From contig NZ_DYXM01000060.1 in NCBI RefSeq assembly GCF_020742175.1, forward strand, positions 1 through 53,294: a stretch of 53,294 nt of DNA. Direction: 5' to 3'. This DNA is from Dietzia timorensis (GTDB lineage Bacteria > Actinomycetota > Actinomycetes > Mycobacteriales > Mycobacteriaceae). The translations under genes were made by a program, and so were the position numbers. This document shows positions 8,641 to 16,578 of this stretch, piece by piece. The notes below the pieces were generated by a model, which searched no databases, was not told where the DNA came from, and saw only the letters and a program-made list of their open reading frames with translations. Each line of letters opens with the position of its first letter. Within the stretch, counting starts at the first letter, position 1.

Positions 8641-8693
8641 GGGGTGGAACGTGGTTCTCGTACCGCCCACACCGCACCGAAAGGAACGAGGCA

Positions 8694-9302
8694 ATGCCAC
8701 TCTTCGCACCTACCCTGTCCACCGAGAAGGACACGCTCGTCGCGCAACTCGAGCACTCAATCCAGAACGCCCGCGATGTCTTCTTCGAACTCGACATCGA
8801 CCAGCTTCGCGCCGCGCCCATCGCGAGCTCGGAGCTCACGCTCGGCTGGCTCCTGCTCCACATGGGGGAGGTCGTCGACGGTTGGGGCAAGCGGGCCGCT
8901 TCCGGCCCCGTCGACCCCTTTGCGGGTATGACGGCGGCCGAGGCGATGCGCGACGGGGATGCCGCCACCGCGATCGGAGACGAGGAGACCGCGGCCGACC
9001 TTCTTCGCCGGTTCGACGAGTTCGCGGCGGCCGGCCTCCGGGCTTTCGCCTCGGCCGACCTCGATGCCGAGGTTGCCGTGCCGAACGCGCCGTGGTTCCC
9101 GGAAGGCATGGGCAGCTTCAACGTGCGGTGGGCCTTTCACCACACGCTCGAGGAGCTCCACCGCCATTCGGGGCATGCCGATATCCTCCGAGAGGCCGTC
9201 GACGGCGCACAGATGTACGAGCTCCGCAGCAAGGCCGAGGGGATCGACATGTCCTACATCGAGAAGTGGTTCGCGGCCCACGCCGACGAGCTCTACGCGT
9301 AG
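8694..9302 (+). CDS. DinB/DUF664-family protein
   Basis: A 202-residue four-helix-bundle protein of the DinB superfamily, which includes thiol-dependent transferases and mycothiol-dependent enzymes. The metal-binding histidines are recognisable: one in LLLHMGEVV and two in the C-terminal ELHRHSGHADILRE segment, the DUF664 signature. The true substrate is unknown. In mycothiol-producing actinobacteria such proteins often act as thiol S-transferases in detoxification. It has an AAAGGAACGAGG leader before its ATG and is divergent from the WYL regulator, its likely controller. Confidence 0.82.
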   Translation: MPLFAPTLSTEKDTLVAQLEHSIQNARDVFFELDIDQLRAAPIASSELTLGWLLLHMGEVVDGWGKRAASGPVDPFAGMTAAEAMRDGDAATAIGDEETAADLLRRFDEFAAAGLRAFASADLDAEVAVPNAPWFPEGMGSFNVRWAFHHTLEELHRHSGHADILREAVDGAQMYELRSKAEGIDMSYIEKWFAAHADELYA

Positions 9303-9312
9303 CGCCGCCTCG

Positions 9313-10377
9313 CTACTCGTTGTAGGTGATCTCCACCCTGTCGCTCTTGGGCAGGAGCTGGCAGCCGAGGACGAATCCGTCCTCGACCTCCTCGGGTTCC
9401 AGGATTCCGTTGTGCATCATCTCGGCGTCGCCGGATTTGAGGATGCACGCGCACGCCGAGCACTCGCCCTTACGGCACGAGAACGGAGCCTGGATCCCCT
9501 GGGAGAGCAGTACGTCGAGGAGCGGGGTGTTGCGGGGCCACGAGACCTCGTGGACCTCGTCGTCCAGCTCGACGATCGCTGTCGCCGGTTCGTCGTCTCC
9601 CTCGGCGGGCTCGGAAATGACGACCTCGGCGAAGGGGTCGCCCTCGATGGAGGAGAAGACCTCCTGGTGGATGAGGTGCATGTCGGCACCCGAACGGCGC
9701 AGGCCGGCGCGCGCCGATTCCATGAACGGGCCCGGCCCGCACATGTAGGTGTGCCGCTTCGCCGCCACCGGCTGGAGGATATTGCCGATCATCTCCGGCG
9801 TGGCGAGCCCCGAGAGCGATTCGAGCCAATGGATCACCGACAGCCGGTCCGGGTTCGCCTCTTGTAGCTGGCGAAGCTGCTCGGCGAAGATCACCGATCC
9901 CTCGTCGCGGTTCGCGTACAACAACACGATGTGGCCCGTGCCGCGCGCGAGCGCGGTACGCAAGATCGACATCACCGGGGTGATGCCCGAGCCGCCGGCG
10001 AGAAGAATGAGGTCCTGGTCGAAATTGTCGACGGTGAAGATCCCCGAGGGGGCGAGCACGTGGATCGACATCCCCGCCTCGACGTTGTCGCACAGCCAAT
10101 TCGATGCATAGCCGTCGCGCGTGCGCTTGACGGTGACCTTGAGCCGGGAATCCTCGTCGGGCGCGCTCGAGAGCGAATAGCACCGCGCCACCGATCCGGT
10201 GCGCTCGGACGGCACTCGGAGCGTGAGAAACTGGCCGGCCTTGTAGCGGAACTCCTTTTCGTCGCCTTCGGGAATATCGAAGACGATGGATGTGGCGTCA
10301 GGGGTTTCGGCAATGACGTCGGCCACCTTGAGCTCGCGGACGAAGGAGCCGAGCTGCGGTGTGGGAGTCTCGCTCAT
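9313..10377 (-). CDS. kshB: 3-ketosteroid 9-alpha-hydroxylase, reductase component (KshB)
   Basis: KshB moves electrons from NADH through FAD and a [2Fe-2S] cluster to KshA. The 354 residues hold, in order, an FAD domain (ARCYSLSSAP, the RxYS motif), an NAD domain (LLAGGSGITPVMSI) and a C-terminal plant-type ferredoxin with CRKGECSACAC and the fourth cysteine in FVLGCQLL. This reductase-then-ferredoxin order is that of KshB and related PaaE/HmpX proteins. It is third on the leftward kshA - small protein - kshB operon, 18 bp after the small gene, which makes KshB more likely than a generic ring-hydroxylase reductase. Confidence 0.92.
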   Translation of the reverse strand: MSETPTPQLGSFVRELKVADVIAETPDATSIVFDIPEGDEKEFRYKAGQFLTLRVPSERTGSVARCYSLSSAPDEDSRLKVTVKRTRDGYASNWLCDNVEAGMSIHVLAPSGIFTVDNFDQDLILLAGGSGITPVMSILRTALARGTGHIVLLYANRDEGSVIFAEQLRQLQEANPDRLSVIHWLESLSGLATPEMIGNILQPVAAKRHTYMCGPGPFMESARAGLRRSGADMHLIHQEVFSSIEGDPFAEVVISEPAEGDDEPATAIVELDDEVHEVSWPRNTPLLDVLLSQGIQAPFSCRKGECSACACILKSGDAEMMHNGILEPEEVEDGFVLGCQLLPKSDRVEITYNE

Positions 10378-10395
10378 GTCTGAAGGAGGGTCCTT

Positions 10396-10911
10396 TCAGT
10401 TGTTCTCTTCGCTGCCCGAGTGCAAGGGATTGACCATGTGCTCTTCGTCTTCCGGGTCGACCCCGGAGGACAAGGTGAGGATGCCCTCGGCGTACGCGTG
10501 CCTGATCGACTGGCGCATCCGCGGACACGTGGCGTCCTTCTCCTCCGACCAGCGATCCCGCATCGGGCACGTGGACACCGCTTCGGCCGGCCACTGAACC
10601 GAGGTGTGCTTTTCGCTGTTCTTGCGAACACTCACCTCGGCATGACAATACCGGCACTCTACTGGCTGGTAACCAGCACGCGTGTAAGTGTCGCGATCCT
10701 TCTCGGTGTCCGCGTCCAGACGGGCGCGGCGATCGGGGTCGTCGTCGAAGGTCGGGGCACGGCGATTATCGGATTCACCCAGGCGCCGCCGGTTGGGTGG
10801 CACATCCCGGCCGTGCTCGCCGTGGCCGCCGAAGGCATCCTCGATGGCCCGGGCTGCTTCGTCCGGATCGATACCGGACGCCCGAGGCCCCTCGGTGTCA
10901 GGGGAACTCAT
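10396..10911 (-). CDS. Small Cys4 protein translationally coupled to KshA, function unknown
   Basis: A 171-residue, highly charged protein with a disordered-looking acidic/arginine-rich first half (about 1-75) and a conserved-looking second half holding four cysteines: C86 and C89 in ECRYCH, C115 in STCPM and C129 in ATCPR. CxxC...C...C with H90 next to it could bind zinc or an iron-sulfur cluster. No membrane segment or signal peptide is visible. Its ATG overlaps the kshA stop (ATGA), and kshB follows, so it is made with both parts of the hydroxylase. A hypothetical gene occupies a comparable place beside kshA in M. tuberculosis (Rv3527, from memory). An assembly or electron-transfer helper is a guess. 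Confidence 0.72.
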   Translation of the reverse strand: MSSPDTEGPRASGIDPDEAARAIEDAFGGHGEHGRDVPPNRRRLGESDNRRAPTFDDDPDRRARLDADTEKDRDTYTRAGYQPVECRYCHAEVSVRKNSEKHTSVQWPAEAVSTCPMRDRWSEEKDATCPRMRQSIRHAYAEGILTLSSGVDPEDEEHMVNPLHSGSEENN

Positions 10912-12101
10912 GCCTTTGTCGCGGTTTCGGAGTCCGTCGCCTCTTCCTGCTTGCGTAGGTTCTCGGCGACCTCGGCCTCCCAGTACTCGTTGGCGGCGGA
11001 GGTGTCGACCTCGAACTCGAAGCGTTGGGTCATCTCCTCGGTGACGTCCTCGCGGTCGACGTAAAACTGGTCGTACCAGCGGCGAAGCTGGTAGACCGGG
11101 CCGTCCTCCTCGCACAGGAGCGGATTGGCGATGCCGGTCTTGTTCTGCCAGATGCGGACGTCCTGGAGGAAGCCCTCACCGAAGAACTCTGCAACCTTCT
11201 TCGCCATCTTCATCGACATCTCGTCATCGAGGCCCTCGGGCTTCTTCACCATGAGCCCGTACATGAGCACGAAGGAATTCTGCGTGACGGGGTAGTGGCA
11301 GTTGATGAGGATCGACTCGGTCTTGAAGTCGCCGTAGGTGTTCGTCAGCGGGTTGATCATGTAGCTCGGGCCGTAGTACGCGGCCACGGACTCCAGCAGG
11401 GTCTCTCCGTACTTGCCGCCGGTGGGATCCTTGTCCGGGCGGTTGCGGGTGTTGAGGTACTGCGTCGCGGTGAGGCCTTCGAAGATGTTCTTGAAGTAGG
11501 TCGGGAACGCGTAGTGGATGTAGAAGAAGTGCGCCATGTCGACGACGTTGTCGACGATCTCGGCGGCCGGGGCGTTGTCGATGTAGATCGTGTTCCACAC
11601 CCAATCGGTCCACTCGTCGCTGTCGACCTGGTCGAGAACCGGGATCGCGGCGGTCTCCTCCTCCGTGGGCTTGGTGCCCTGATGGTCGTGCCACACGAAC
11701 AGCTGCCCGTTGCGCTCCATCGTGAGCCACGCCTTGGTGCGCGCACGCAGCGGAACGCGCTTCGCGTACGGGATGCCCTTGCATTTGCCGTCGCCGCCCC
11801 AGCGCCAATCGTGGAACGGGCAGGCGATATTGCCGTCCTTTACCGATCCCTGGGTGAGGTCGCCGCCGAGGTGGCGGCAGTAGCCGTCGAGCACGTGGAG
11901 CTCGCCGGCCTGGTCCGACCAGACGACGAGTTTGGTGCCGAACGCCTCCACCCCGTGAGGCTCGCCGTCGCGGAAGTCCTCGGCGAGGCCGATGCAGTGC
12001 CAACCCCGCGCGTAGCGCGTGCGGGTCATCCCCGTATCGATCTCGCGCGCGCCGCCTCCGGGCTGGGCGCCGGAGTCGGCTGGTTTCGTCGGTGCTGTCA
12101 T
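10908..12101 (-). CDS. kshA: 3-ketosteroid 9-alpha-hydroxylase, oxygenase component (KshA)
   Basis: KshA is the Rieske oxygenase that hydroxylates C9 of androst-4-ene- or 1,4-diene-3,17-dione (or their CoA-side-chain forms), leading to opening of ring B. The 397-residue sequence shows the Rieske ligands C75, H77, C94 and H97 (CRH, then ACPFHDW) and the mononuclear iron site around D188, H191 and H196 (VDMAHFFYIHYAFP). The ATG has AGGAGG six bases upstream. A KstR-like site lies 33 bp ahead. It is first of a three-gene operon ending in kshB and is divergent from hsaA. Confidence 0.96.
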   Translation of the reverse strand: MTAPTKPADSGAQPGGGAREIDTGMTRTRYARGWHCIGLAEDFRDGEPHGVEAFGTKLVVWSDQAGELHVLDGYCRHLGGDLTQGSVKDGNIACPFHDWRWGGDGKCKGIPYAKRVPLRARTKAWLTMERNGQLFVWHDHQGTKPTEEETAAIPVLDQVDSDEWTDWVWNTIYIDNAPAAEIVDNVVDMAHFFYIHYAFPTYFKNIFEGLTATQYLNTRNRPDKDPTGGKYGETLLESVAAYYGPSYMINPLTNTYGDFKTESILINCHYPVTQNSFVLMYGLMVKKPEGLDDEMSMKMAKKVAEFFGEGFLQDVRIWQNKTGIANPLLCEEDGPVYQLRRWYDQFYVDREDVTEEMTQRFEFEVDTSAANEYWEAEVAENLRKQEEATDSETATKA

Positions 12102-12133
12102 CGCGATCCTCCTAGAGCGAGAAGCGGCGGAAT

Positions 12134-12147
12134 GAGAACAGGTTATA
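12134..12147. promoter_or_regulatory. KstR-like operator, one mismatch (kshA side)
   Basis: The bases GAGAACAGGTTATA fit TnnAACnnGTTnnA except for the first T. The site is 33 bp upstream of the kshA ATG, within the 292-bp gap shared with hsaA. Confidence 0.5.
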
Positions 12148-12246
12148 GAAGTGTCCGCACGCTTACAACACGAGCCAGTTCTTTGAATAATGGCACGTTC
12201 CCCGGTGTTAATGGAAGGTTTCTGCGGGAAACGAGTAGTGAAAAAC

Positions 12247-12260
12247 TAGAACGTGTTCTA
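12247..12260. promoter_or_regulatory. KstR operator between kshA and hsaA
   Basis: TAGAACGTGTTCTA is a perfect 14-base palindrome and a full match to the KstR consensus TnnAACnnGTTnnA. It lies 134 bp from the hsaA ATG and 146 bp from that of kshA, so it could repress either or both until 3-oxo-cholestenoyl-CoA-type ligands release KstR. Apart from the weaker site near kshA, no other operator was seen in 12102-12393. Confidence 0.85.
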
Positions 12261-12393
12261 CTCTAGACATAGTAGCAACGAAGCCGCGATGTGGACAGCG
12301 AAATCCGCCCCGGGCTTCACGATTGCTCGATACTTACCGTCAACAGCCCCGCCGGGGGCGACGATCCCGGCGGAACGGAAAGGTGCACAAGCC

Positions 12394-13590
12394 ATGGCCA
12401 CACTCTTGGAGTCCAGCTCGTCCGGCGTCAGCCACGAGGTGCTCGACCGGATAGATGCGCTGCTCGATGGGTTCCGCGAACGCGCGCAGGAGACGGAAGA
12501 TCTGCGCAAGGTTCACCCGAAGAACATCGAGGAGCTGGAGGAGGCGGGCTTTTTCAAGCTCGTCCAGCCGAAGCAGTGGGGCGGCTACGAGGCGGATATG
12601 GAGGTCTTCTACACGGCGGCCCGGAATATCGCCTTGGCCTGCCCGTCCACCGGCTGGTGCGCATCGATCGTGGGCATCCACAACTGGCACCTCGCGCTGT
12701 TCCCGCAGCAGGCGCAGGAGGACGTGTGGGGCAAGGACCCGAACGTGAGGATCTCCTCCTCGTACGCACCGATGGGCTCGGCCAAGAAGACCGAGAAGGG
12801 CCTCGTGCTCAACGGCCGTTGGTCCTGGTCCTCGGGCTGCCAGCATGCCAGCTGGGTGTTCGTCGGCGGGCCCGTGCTCGACGAGAACGACAAGATGGTC
12901 GACTTCTGCACCTTCCTCGTCGAGGGTGACCAGTATGAGATCGACGACGTCTGGCACGTGGCGGGCCTCAAGGGGACGGGCTCCAACGACATCGTGGTCA
13001 AGGATGCGGTCATCCCCGAGCACCGCGTGCTGTCCTTCGGGGATATGGGCAAGGGCACCTCCCCGGGGTTGGAACGCAACGACAACCCGATTTACAAGAT
13101 GCCCTGGGGCACCGTGCACCCCACGACGATCTCCACCCCGATCGTGGGTATGGCGTTCGGCTGCTACGACGTGCACCGCGAGCACCAGCGCGATCGCGTT
13201 CGCGCGGCGTTCGGCACGAAGGTCAAGGACGATCCATTCGCGAAGGTGCGCCTCGCCGAGGCGGCCGGCGATATCGACGCCGCATGGCTGCAGCTCATGC
13301 GCAACGTCCGTGAGGAGCAGGCGCTCGTCGAAAACGGCGACACCCCGAACATGGACCTGCGCACCCGCGCCCGCCGCGATCAGGTGCGCGCGACGCAACG
13401 TTCGATCGACTCGATCGGCCTGCTGTTCCAGAACTCGGGCGCCCGCGCGCTGCAGGACACCTCGCCGATCCAGCGCTTCTGGCGCGACGCCAACGCCGGG
13501 CGCGTGCACGCGGCGAACGAGGCGACCAAGGCGTTCATCTCGTACGGACAGAATGAATTCGGCGAGAAGGTCACCGACTCGATGGTGTAA
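12394..13590 (+). CDS. hsaA: 3-HSA hydroxylase, oxygenase component (HsaA)
   Basis: HsaA uses reduced flavin from HsaB to hydroxylate 3-HSA to the catechol 3,4-DHSA. The 398-residue protein has the acyl-CoA-dehydrogenase-like fold of group D flavin monooxygenases, with the ACPSTGWCASIVGIHNWHLA segment near residues 80-99 and RWSWSSGCQHASW in the beta domain, both typical of HsaA and related phenol hydroxylases. The ATG at 12394 gives the usual length; an earlier in-frame start would overlap the KstR operator. It is first of hsaA-hsaC-hsaB. In mycobacteria hsaD lies between hsaA and hsaC, but here it is absent. Confidence 0.93.
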   Translation: MATLLESSSSGVSHEVLDRIDALLDGFRERAQETEDLRKVHPKNIEELEEAGFFKLVQPKQWGGYEADMEVFYTAARNIALACPSTGWCASIVGIHNWHLALFPQQAQEDVWGKDPNVRISSSYAPMGSAKKTEKGLVLNGRWSWSSGCQHASWVFVGGPVLDENDKMVDFCTFLVEGDQYEIDDVWHVAGLKGTGSNDIVVKDAVIPEHRVLSFGDMGKGTSPGLERNDNPIYKMPWGTVHPTTISTPIVGMAFGCYDVHREHQRDRVRAAFGTKVKDDPFAKVRLAEAAGDIDAAWLQLMRNVREEQALVENGDTPNMDLRTRARRDQVRATQRSIDSIGLLFQNSGARALQDTSPIQRFWRDANAGRVHAANEATKAFISYGQNEFGEKVTDSMV

Positions 13591-13598
13591 CCACCATT

Positions 13599-13655
13599 CC
13601 TATGACGGCGGAGGAGGCGGCTCGCCGGGAGAGCGGGCACCTCCGACGTCATAGG
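13599..13655. repeat. Long imperfect inverted repeat between hsaA and hsaC
   Basis: Arms CCTATGACGGCGGAGG (13599-13614) and CCTCCGACGTCATAGG (13640-13655) pair at 15 of 16 positions around a 25-base GC-rich loop. The hairpin fills most of the 96-bp gap within the operon and lacks a T tract, so it could be a partial terminator or an RNA processing/stability element that sets the HsaA to HsaCB ratio. Confidence 0.6.
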
Positions 13656-13686
13656 TGGCGGGGATTAGGGACGAAAAGAGGAATCG

Positions 13687-14586
13687 ATGGCCATCAAGAA
13701 TCTCGGCTACGTGCACATCTACGGCACCGACATGGAGGCGTGGGCGACCTACGCGACCAAGGTGCTCGGGATGGCGCTGGGCAAGAGCGACGATCCGGAC
13801 AAGCTATTTCTGCGGATGGACGACTACCCGTTCCGCTGGATCATCGAAAAGGGCGAGACCGATAAGCTCGGCGCGGTCGGCTGGGAATGTGCGAACGAGA
13901 GCGAGCTCGACGATGTGAAGGCGCGGCTCGACGGCGCCGGCATCGAATGGCGCGAGGCGCCCGAGGAGCTCAAGCGCGAACGCATGGTGCACGGTATGAT
14001 TCTGTGCACCGATCCCGCCGGGTTCGAGCTCGAGATCTACCACACGATGAAGTTCTTCTCCCGCCGGCTCGAGCTGCCCTACGGGCACCGCTTCGTGACC
14101 GGGAACCAGGGGGCCGGGCACATCGTGCTCTCTACGCCTGACGAGGTTGCGGCGCTCGAGTTTTATCGGGACGTGCTCGGGTTCTCGCTGCGCGATTCGA
14201 TGTCGCTGCCTCCGGAGATCGTCGGGCGTCCCGCCGACGGTGAACCCGCGTGGCTGCGATTCCTCGGCTGCAACCCGCGGCACCACTCGCTGGCGTTCAC
14301 CCCGTTCCCGAACCCGACGGGGATCATCCACCTCATGGTCGAGGTGGATGGTTCCGACGATGTCGGGCTTGCGCTCGACCGCGCGACACGGCGCAACGTG
14401 AAGATGTCGGCCACGATCGGCCGGCACGTCAACGACCTGATGATGAGCTTCTACATGAAGACCCCGGGCGGATTCGACTGCGAATTCGGCTGCGAGGGGC
14501 TGCAGGTGGAGGACGATGATTGGGTCGCCCGTGAGTCCACGGCCGTGTCGCTGTGGGGCCACGATTTCTCGATCGGATTCAAGTAG
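13687..14586 (+). CDS. hsaC: 3,4-DHSA extradiol dioxygenase (HsaC)
   Basis: HsaC is the iron-dependent type I extradiol dioxygenase that opens aromatised ring A of 3,4-DHSA by meta cleavage. The 299 residues form the two-domain vicinal oxygen chelate fold. All three metal ligands fall exactly at the numbers known for HsaC: H145 (GAGHIVLS), H215 (GIIHLMVEV) and E266 (DCEFGCEG). A second-shell histidine pair is visible in PRHHSLAF (199-200). The start has an AAAAGAGG leader. It lies between hsaA and hsaB. Confidence 0.96.
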   Translation: MAIKNLGYVHIYGTDMEAWATYATKVLGMALGKSDDPDKLFLRMDDYPFRWIIEKGETDKLGAVGWECANESELDDVKARLDGAGIEWREAPEELKRERMVHGMILCTDPAGFELEIYHTMKFFSRRLELPYGHRFVTGNQGAGHIVLSTPDEVAALEFYRDVLGFSLRDSMSLPPEIVGRPADGEPAWLRFLGCNPRHHSLAFTPFPNPTGIIHLMVEVDGSDDVGLALDRATRRNVKMSATIGRHVNDLMMSFYMKTPGGFDCEFGCEGLQVEDDDWVARESTAVSLWGHDFSIGFK

Positions 14587-14607
14587 ACAGCCTAGGGAGG
14601 CACGCTC

Positions 14608-15192
14608 ATGGCGGACGACGAAGTGGCCGAGGCCGAGCAGCGGTTCAGTGGCCGCGAACTACGAGATGCCCTCGGGCAGTTCTGTACGGGAATCACGGTG
14701 ATCACGGCGGTGCACGATGATGCGCCCGTCGGTTTCGCGTGCCAGAGTTTCTGCGCGCTCTCGATCGACCCGCCGCTCGTGCTGTTCTGCGTGATGAAGT
14801 CCTCGGGCTCGTGGAAGGGCATCGAGGCCGTCGGGCGATTCGCGGTGAACATCCTCGCCGAGGATCAGCAGGACGTCTGCTCGACGTTCGGCAAACGCGG
14901 GGCGGACAAGTTCGCATCCATCGATTGGACGCCGAGTCCGCTCGGCTCGCCCGTGATCGACGGGGTGATGGCGTGGTTCGACTGCACGATCGAGAAGGTA
15001 ATCGACGGCGGAGACCACTGGGTCGTCTACGGCAGGGTCAGCGACCTCGGGCCCACGGACCGCACGGACCGCCCGCTGCTGTTCTACCGCGGCGCGTACC
15101 TGCGCCTCGAGGAGGACGTCGTCGACCCGACTCCCGAGATGGAAGAGCTCGAGAACTTCATCACCTCGTCCGGGCCGTACACCTGGCTCTAG
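14608..15192 (+). CDS. hsaB: Flavin reductase of the HsaAB monooxygenase (HsaB)
   Basis: A 194-residue member of the flavin-reductase-like FMN-binding family, which supplies reduced flavin to HsaA with NADH. Typical stretches are FCTGITVITA, then FACQSFCALSIDPPLVLFCV in the flavin site and GRFAVNILAEDQ. It starts 21 bp after hsaC with GGGAGG as ribosome site and ends 15 bp from the convergent rhodanese gene. It might also feed the two other reduced-flavin monooxygenases at 19554-22228, which have no reductase of their own in the window. Confidence 0.91.
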   Translation: MADDEVAEAEQRFSGRELRDALGQFCTGITVITAVHDDAPVGFACQSFCALSIDPPLVLFCVMKSSGSWKGIEAVGRFAVNILAEDQQDVCSTFGKRGADKFASIDWTPSPLGSPVIDGVMAWFDCTIEKVIDGGDHWVVYGRVSDLGPTDRTDRPLLFYRGAYLRLEEDVVDPTPEMEELENFITSSGPYTWL

Positions 15193-15207
15193 AGGTCGAC
15201 CGGCGGG

Positions 15208-15516
15208 CTATGAACCGCGGACGACCGTGAAGCCCGCGCCCTGTGCTCCGAGCATGTTCTCGCCGAGCACGCGGGCCTCGAGGCCCTGGGTGGCGAGATA
15301 TTGAGCGGCCTGTGAGGCACGGCCACCGACCTCACAGTGGATCCACAAATCCCCCTCCGGAATGTCCGACACTCGCTCGGGCAGTTCTTGGAGGGGGATA
15401 TGTACTGCGCCATCGACGTGGCCGTCCGACCACTCGTCGTCGGAGCGAACGTCCAGCAGGACGACGCCGTCGCCGAGGGAGCCGCCGGACTGGGGAACAT
15501 CGGAAAACGAATGCAT
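15208..15516 (-). CDS. Single-domain rhodanese-like protein
   Basis: A 102-residue protein made of one rhodanese domain. The opening VVLLDVRSDDEW, the middle HVDGAVHIPLQEL and the active loop HCEVGGRAS with its catalytic Cys and closing Arg are all present. Such small rhodaneses carry sulfane sulfur in the cytoplasm. It sits convergent to hsaB and upstream, on the same strand, of nothing obvious; the transporter genes read toward it from the right and end 34 bp away, so it could be the last gene of that transcript. Confidence 0.88.
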   Translation of the reverse strand: MHSFSDVPQSGGSLGDGVVLLDVRSDDEWSDGHVDGAVHIPLQELPERVSDIPEGDLWIHCEVGGRASQAAQYLATQGLEARVLGENMLGAQGAGFTVVRGS

Positions 15517-15550
15517 GTGCCCAGCCTAACGCGTGGCTCCTCGGCGCGGC

Positions 15551-16573
15551 CTACCCCTCGATAAAGCCCTCCTGCGTGAGCCAGTTGAAGGCGACGTCCG
15601 CCGGATCTTCGCCGTCGACGTCGACCTTCGCATTGAGCTTGAGGAGGACGTCGTTGGTGAGTTTCTCGCTCACCGGTCCGAGCAGGTCGGCGATCTGCGG
15701 GTACTCGTCGATGAGCTCGCCGTTGACGACGCCGGACAGGTTGTACTTGGGGAAGAACTGGCGATCGTCCTCCAACACGACGAGATCGAGAGCGAGGATT
15801 CGCCCGTCGGTGGTGAACACCTCGCCGAACGTGCATGTGCCGCCTGCCGTTGCCGCGTAGACGGTGCCGGTATCGAGGGTGGAGACCCGGTCGGCCGGGG
15901 GAGCGGGGATGTCGTAGGTCTCGAGCATCGGCTGGAAACCGTCGTTGCGTGAGGCGAACTCGGACTCCACGCAGAAGGACTGCTCGTTCTCGGGCACCGA
16001 CGATATTTCCGACAGCTTGGAGATGCCCAGGCGTTCGGCGTTCGCCCGCGTCAGGGCGAAGCCGTAGGTGTTGTTCATCGGGGCGGGCGGCAGCCAGACG
16101 AGGTTATTCTCCGCGAGATCCTTATCGCGCACCGCCTCGTATTGTTTGCGCTCGTCCGGAATCGGGTTGTCCTCCGCCATGTATGACACCCACGCGGTGC
16201 CCGTGTACTCCCACGCGAAAGTGATGTCGCCCGAGAGCATCGCCTCACGCGAGGTGTTCGAGCCCGGAGCATTGGTGAGATCCTGAACCTGCGCGCCGGC
16301 AGACTCGAACAAGGACACGGCCATCTTGCCGAGGATGATCTGCTCGGTGAAGTTCTTCGAACCGACCGACACCGTTGCGCCGTCGAGATCGATGTCCGCG
16401 ATGGGCCCGGCGAGGGTGCCGCTCGGCGTGTAGCCGCCGGCCGTTCCGAGACCACAGGCGGCCAGGGCGCCCGCGAGGAGAAGGGACACAAGTGCCGCGA
16501 GGATCTTGCGGATTCGGCGTCCGGCGTCATGAACGGATCGTGCGGCGGAGCTGGGGGAGATGCCCAAGGCCAT
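15551..16573 (-). CDS. Glycine betaine/choline-type ABC transporter, substrate-binding lipoprotein
   Basis: A 340-residue lipoprotein of the OpuAC/ProX family. The N-terminus has a basic region, a hydrophobic stretch and the lipobox LAAC near residue 40, so it should be lipid-anchored outside the membrane. The mature part begins with VSVGSKNFTEQIILGKM and continues with AWEYTGTAW, both characteristic of quaternary-amine binding proteins of the ProX/OsmF type. The start lies 5 bp after the permease gene. It is fourth and last of the permease-ATPase-permease-binding-protein operon. The exact ligand (betaine, choline, carnitine) cannot be told. Confidence 0.88.
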   Translation of the reverse strand: MALGISPSSAARSVHDAGRRIRKILAALVSLLLAGALAACGLGTAGGYTPSGTLAGPIADIDLDGATVSVGSKNFTEQIILGKMAVSLFESAGAQVQDLTNAPGSNTSREAMLSGDITFAWEYTGTAWVSYMAEDNPIPDERKQYEAVRDKDLAENNLVWLPPAPMNNTYGFALTRANAERLGISKLSEISSVPENEQSFCVESEFASRNDGFQPMLETYDIPAPPADRVSTLDTGTVYAATAGGTCTFGEVFTTDGRILALDLVVLEDDRQFFPKYNLSGVVNGELIDEYPQIADLLGPVSEKLTNDVLLKLNAKVDVDGEDPADVAFNWLTQEGFIEG

Positions 16574-16578
16574 GTTTC

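Noticed and set aside
8651..8664. KstR-like GGAACGTGGTTCTC upstream of the DinB-like gene
   Set aside because: The half sites AAC and GTT are three bases apart where KstR needs two, and the genes have no steroid link.
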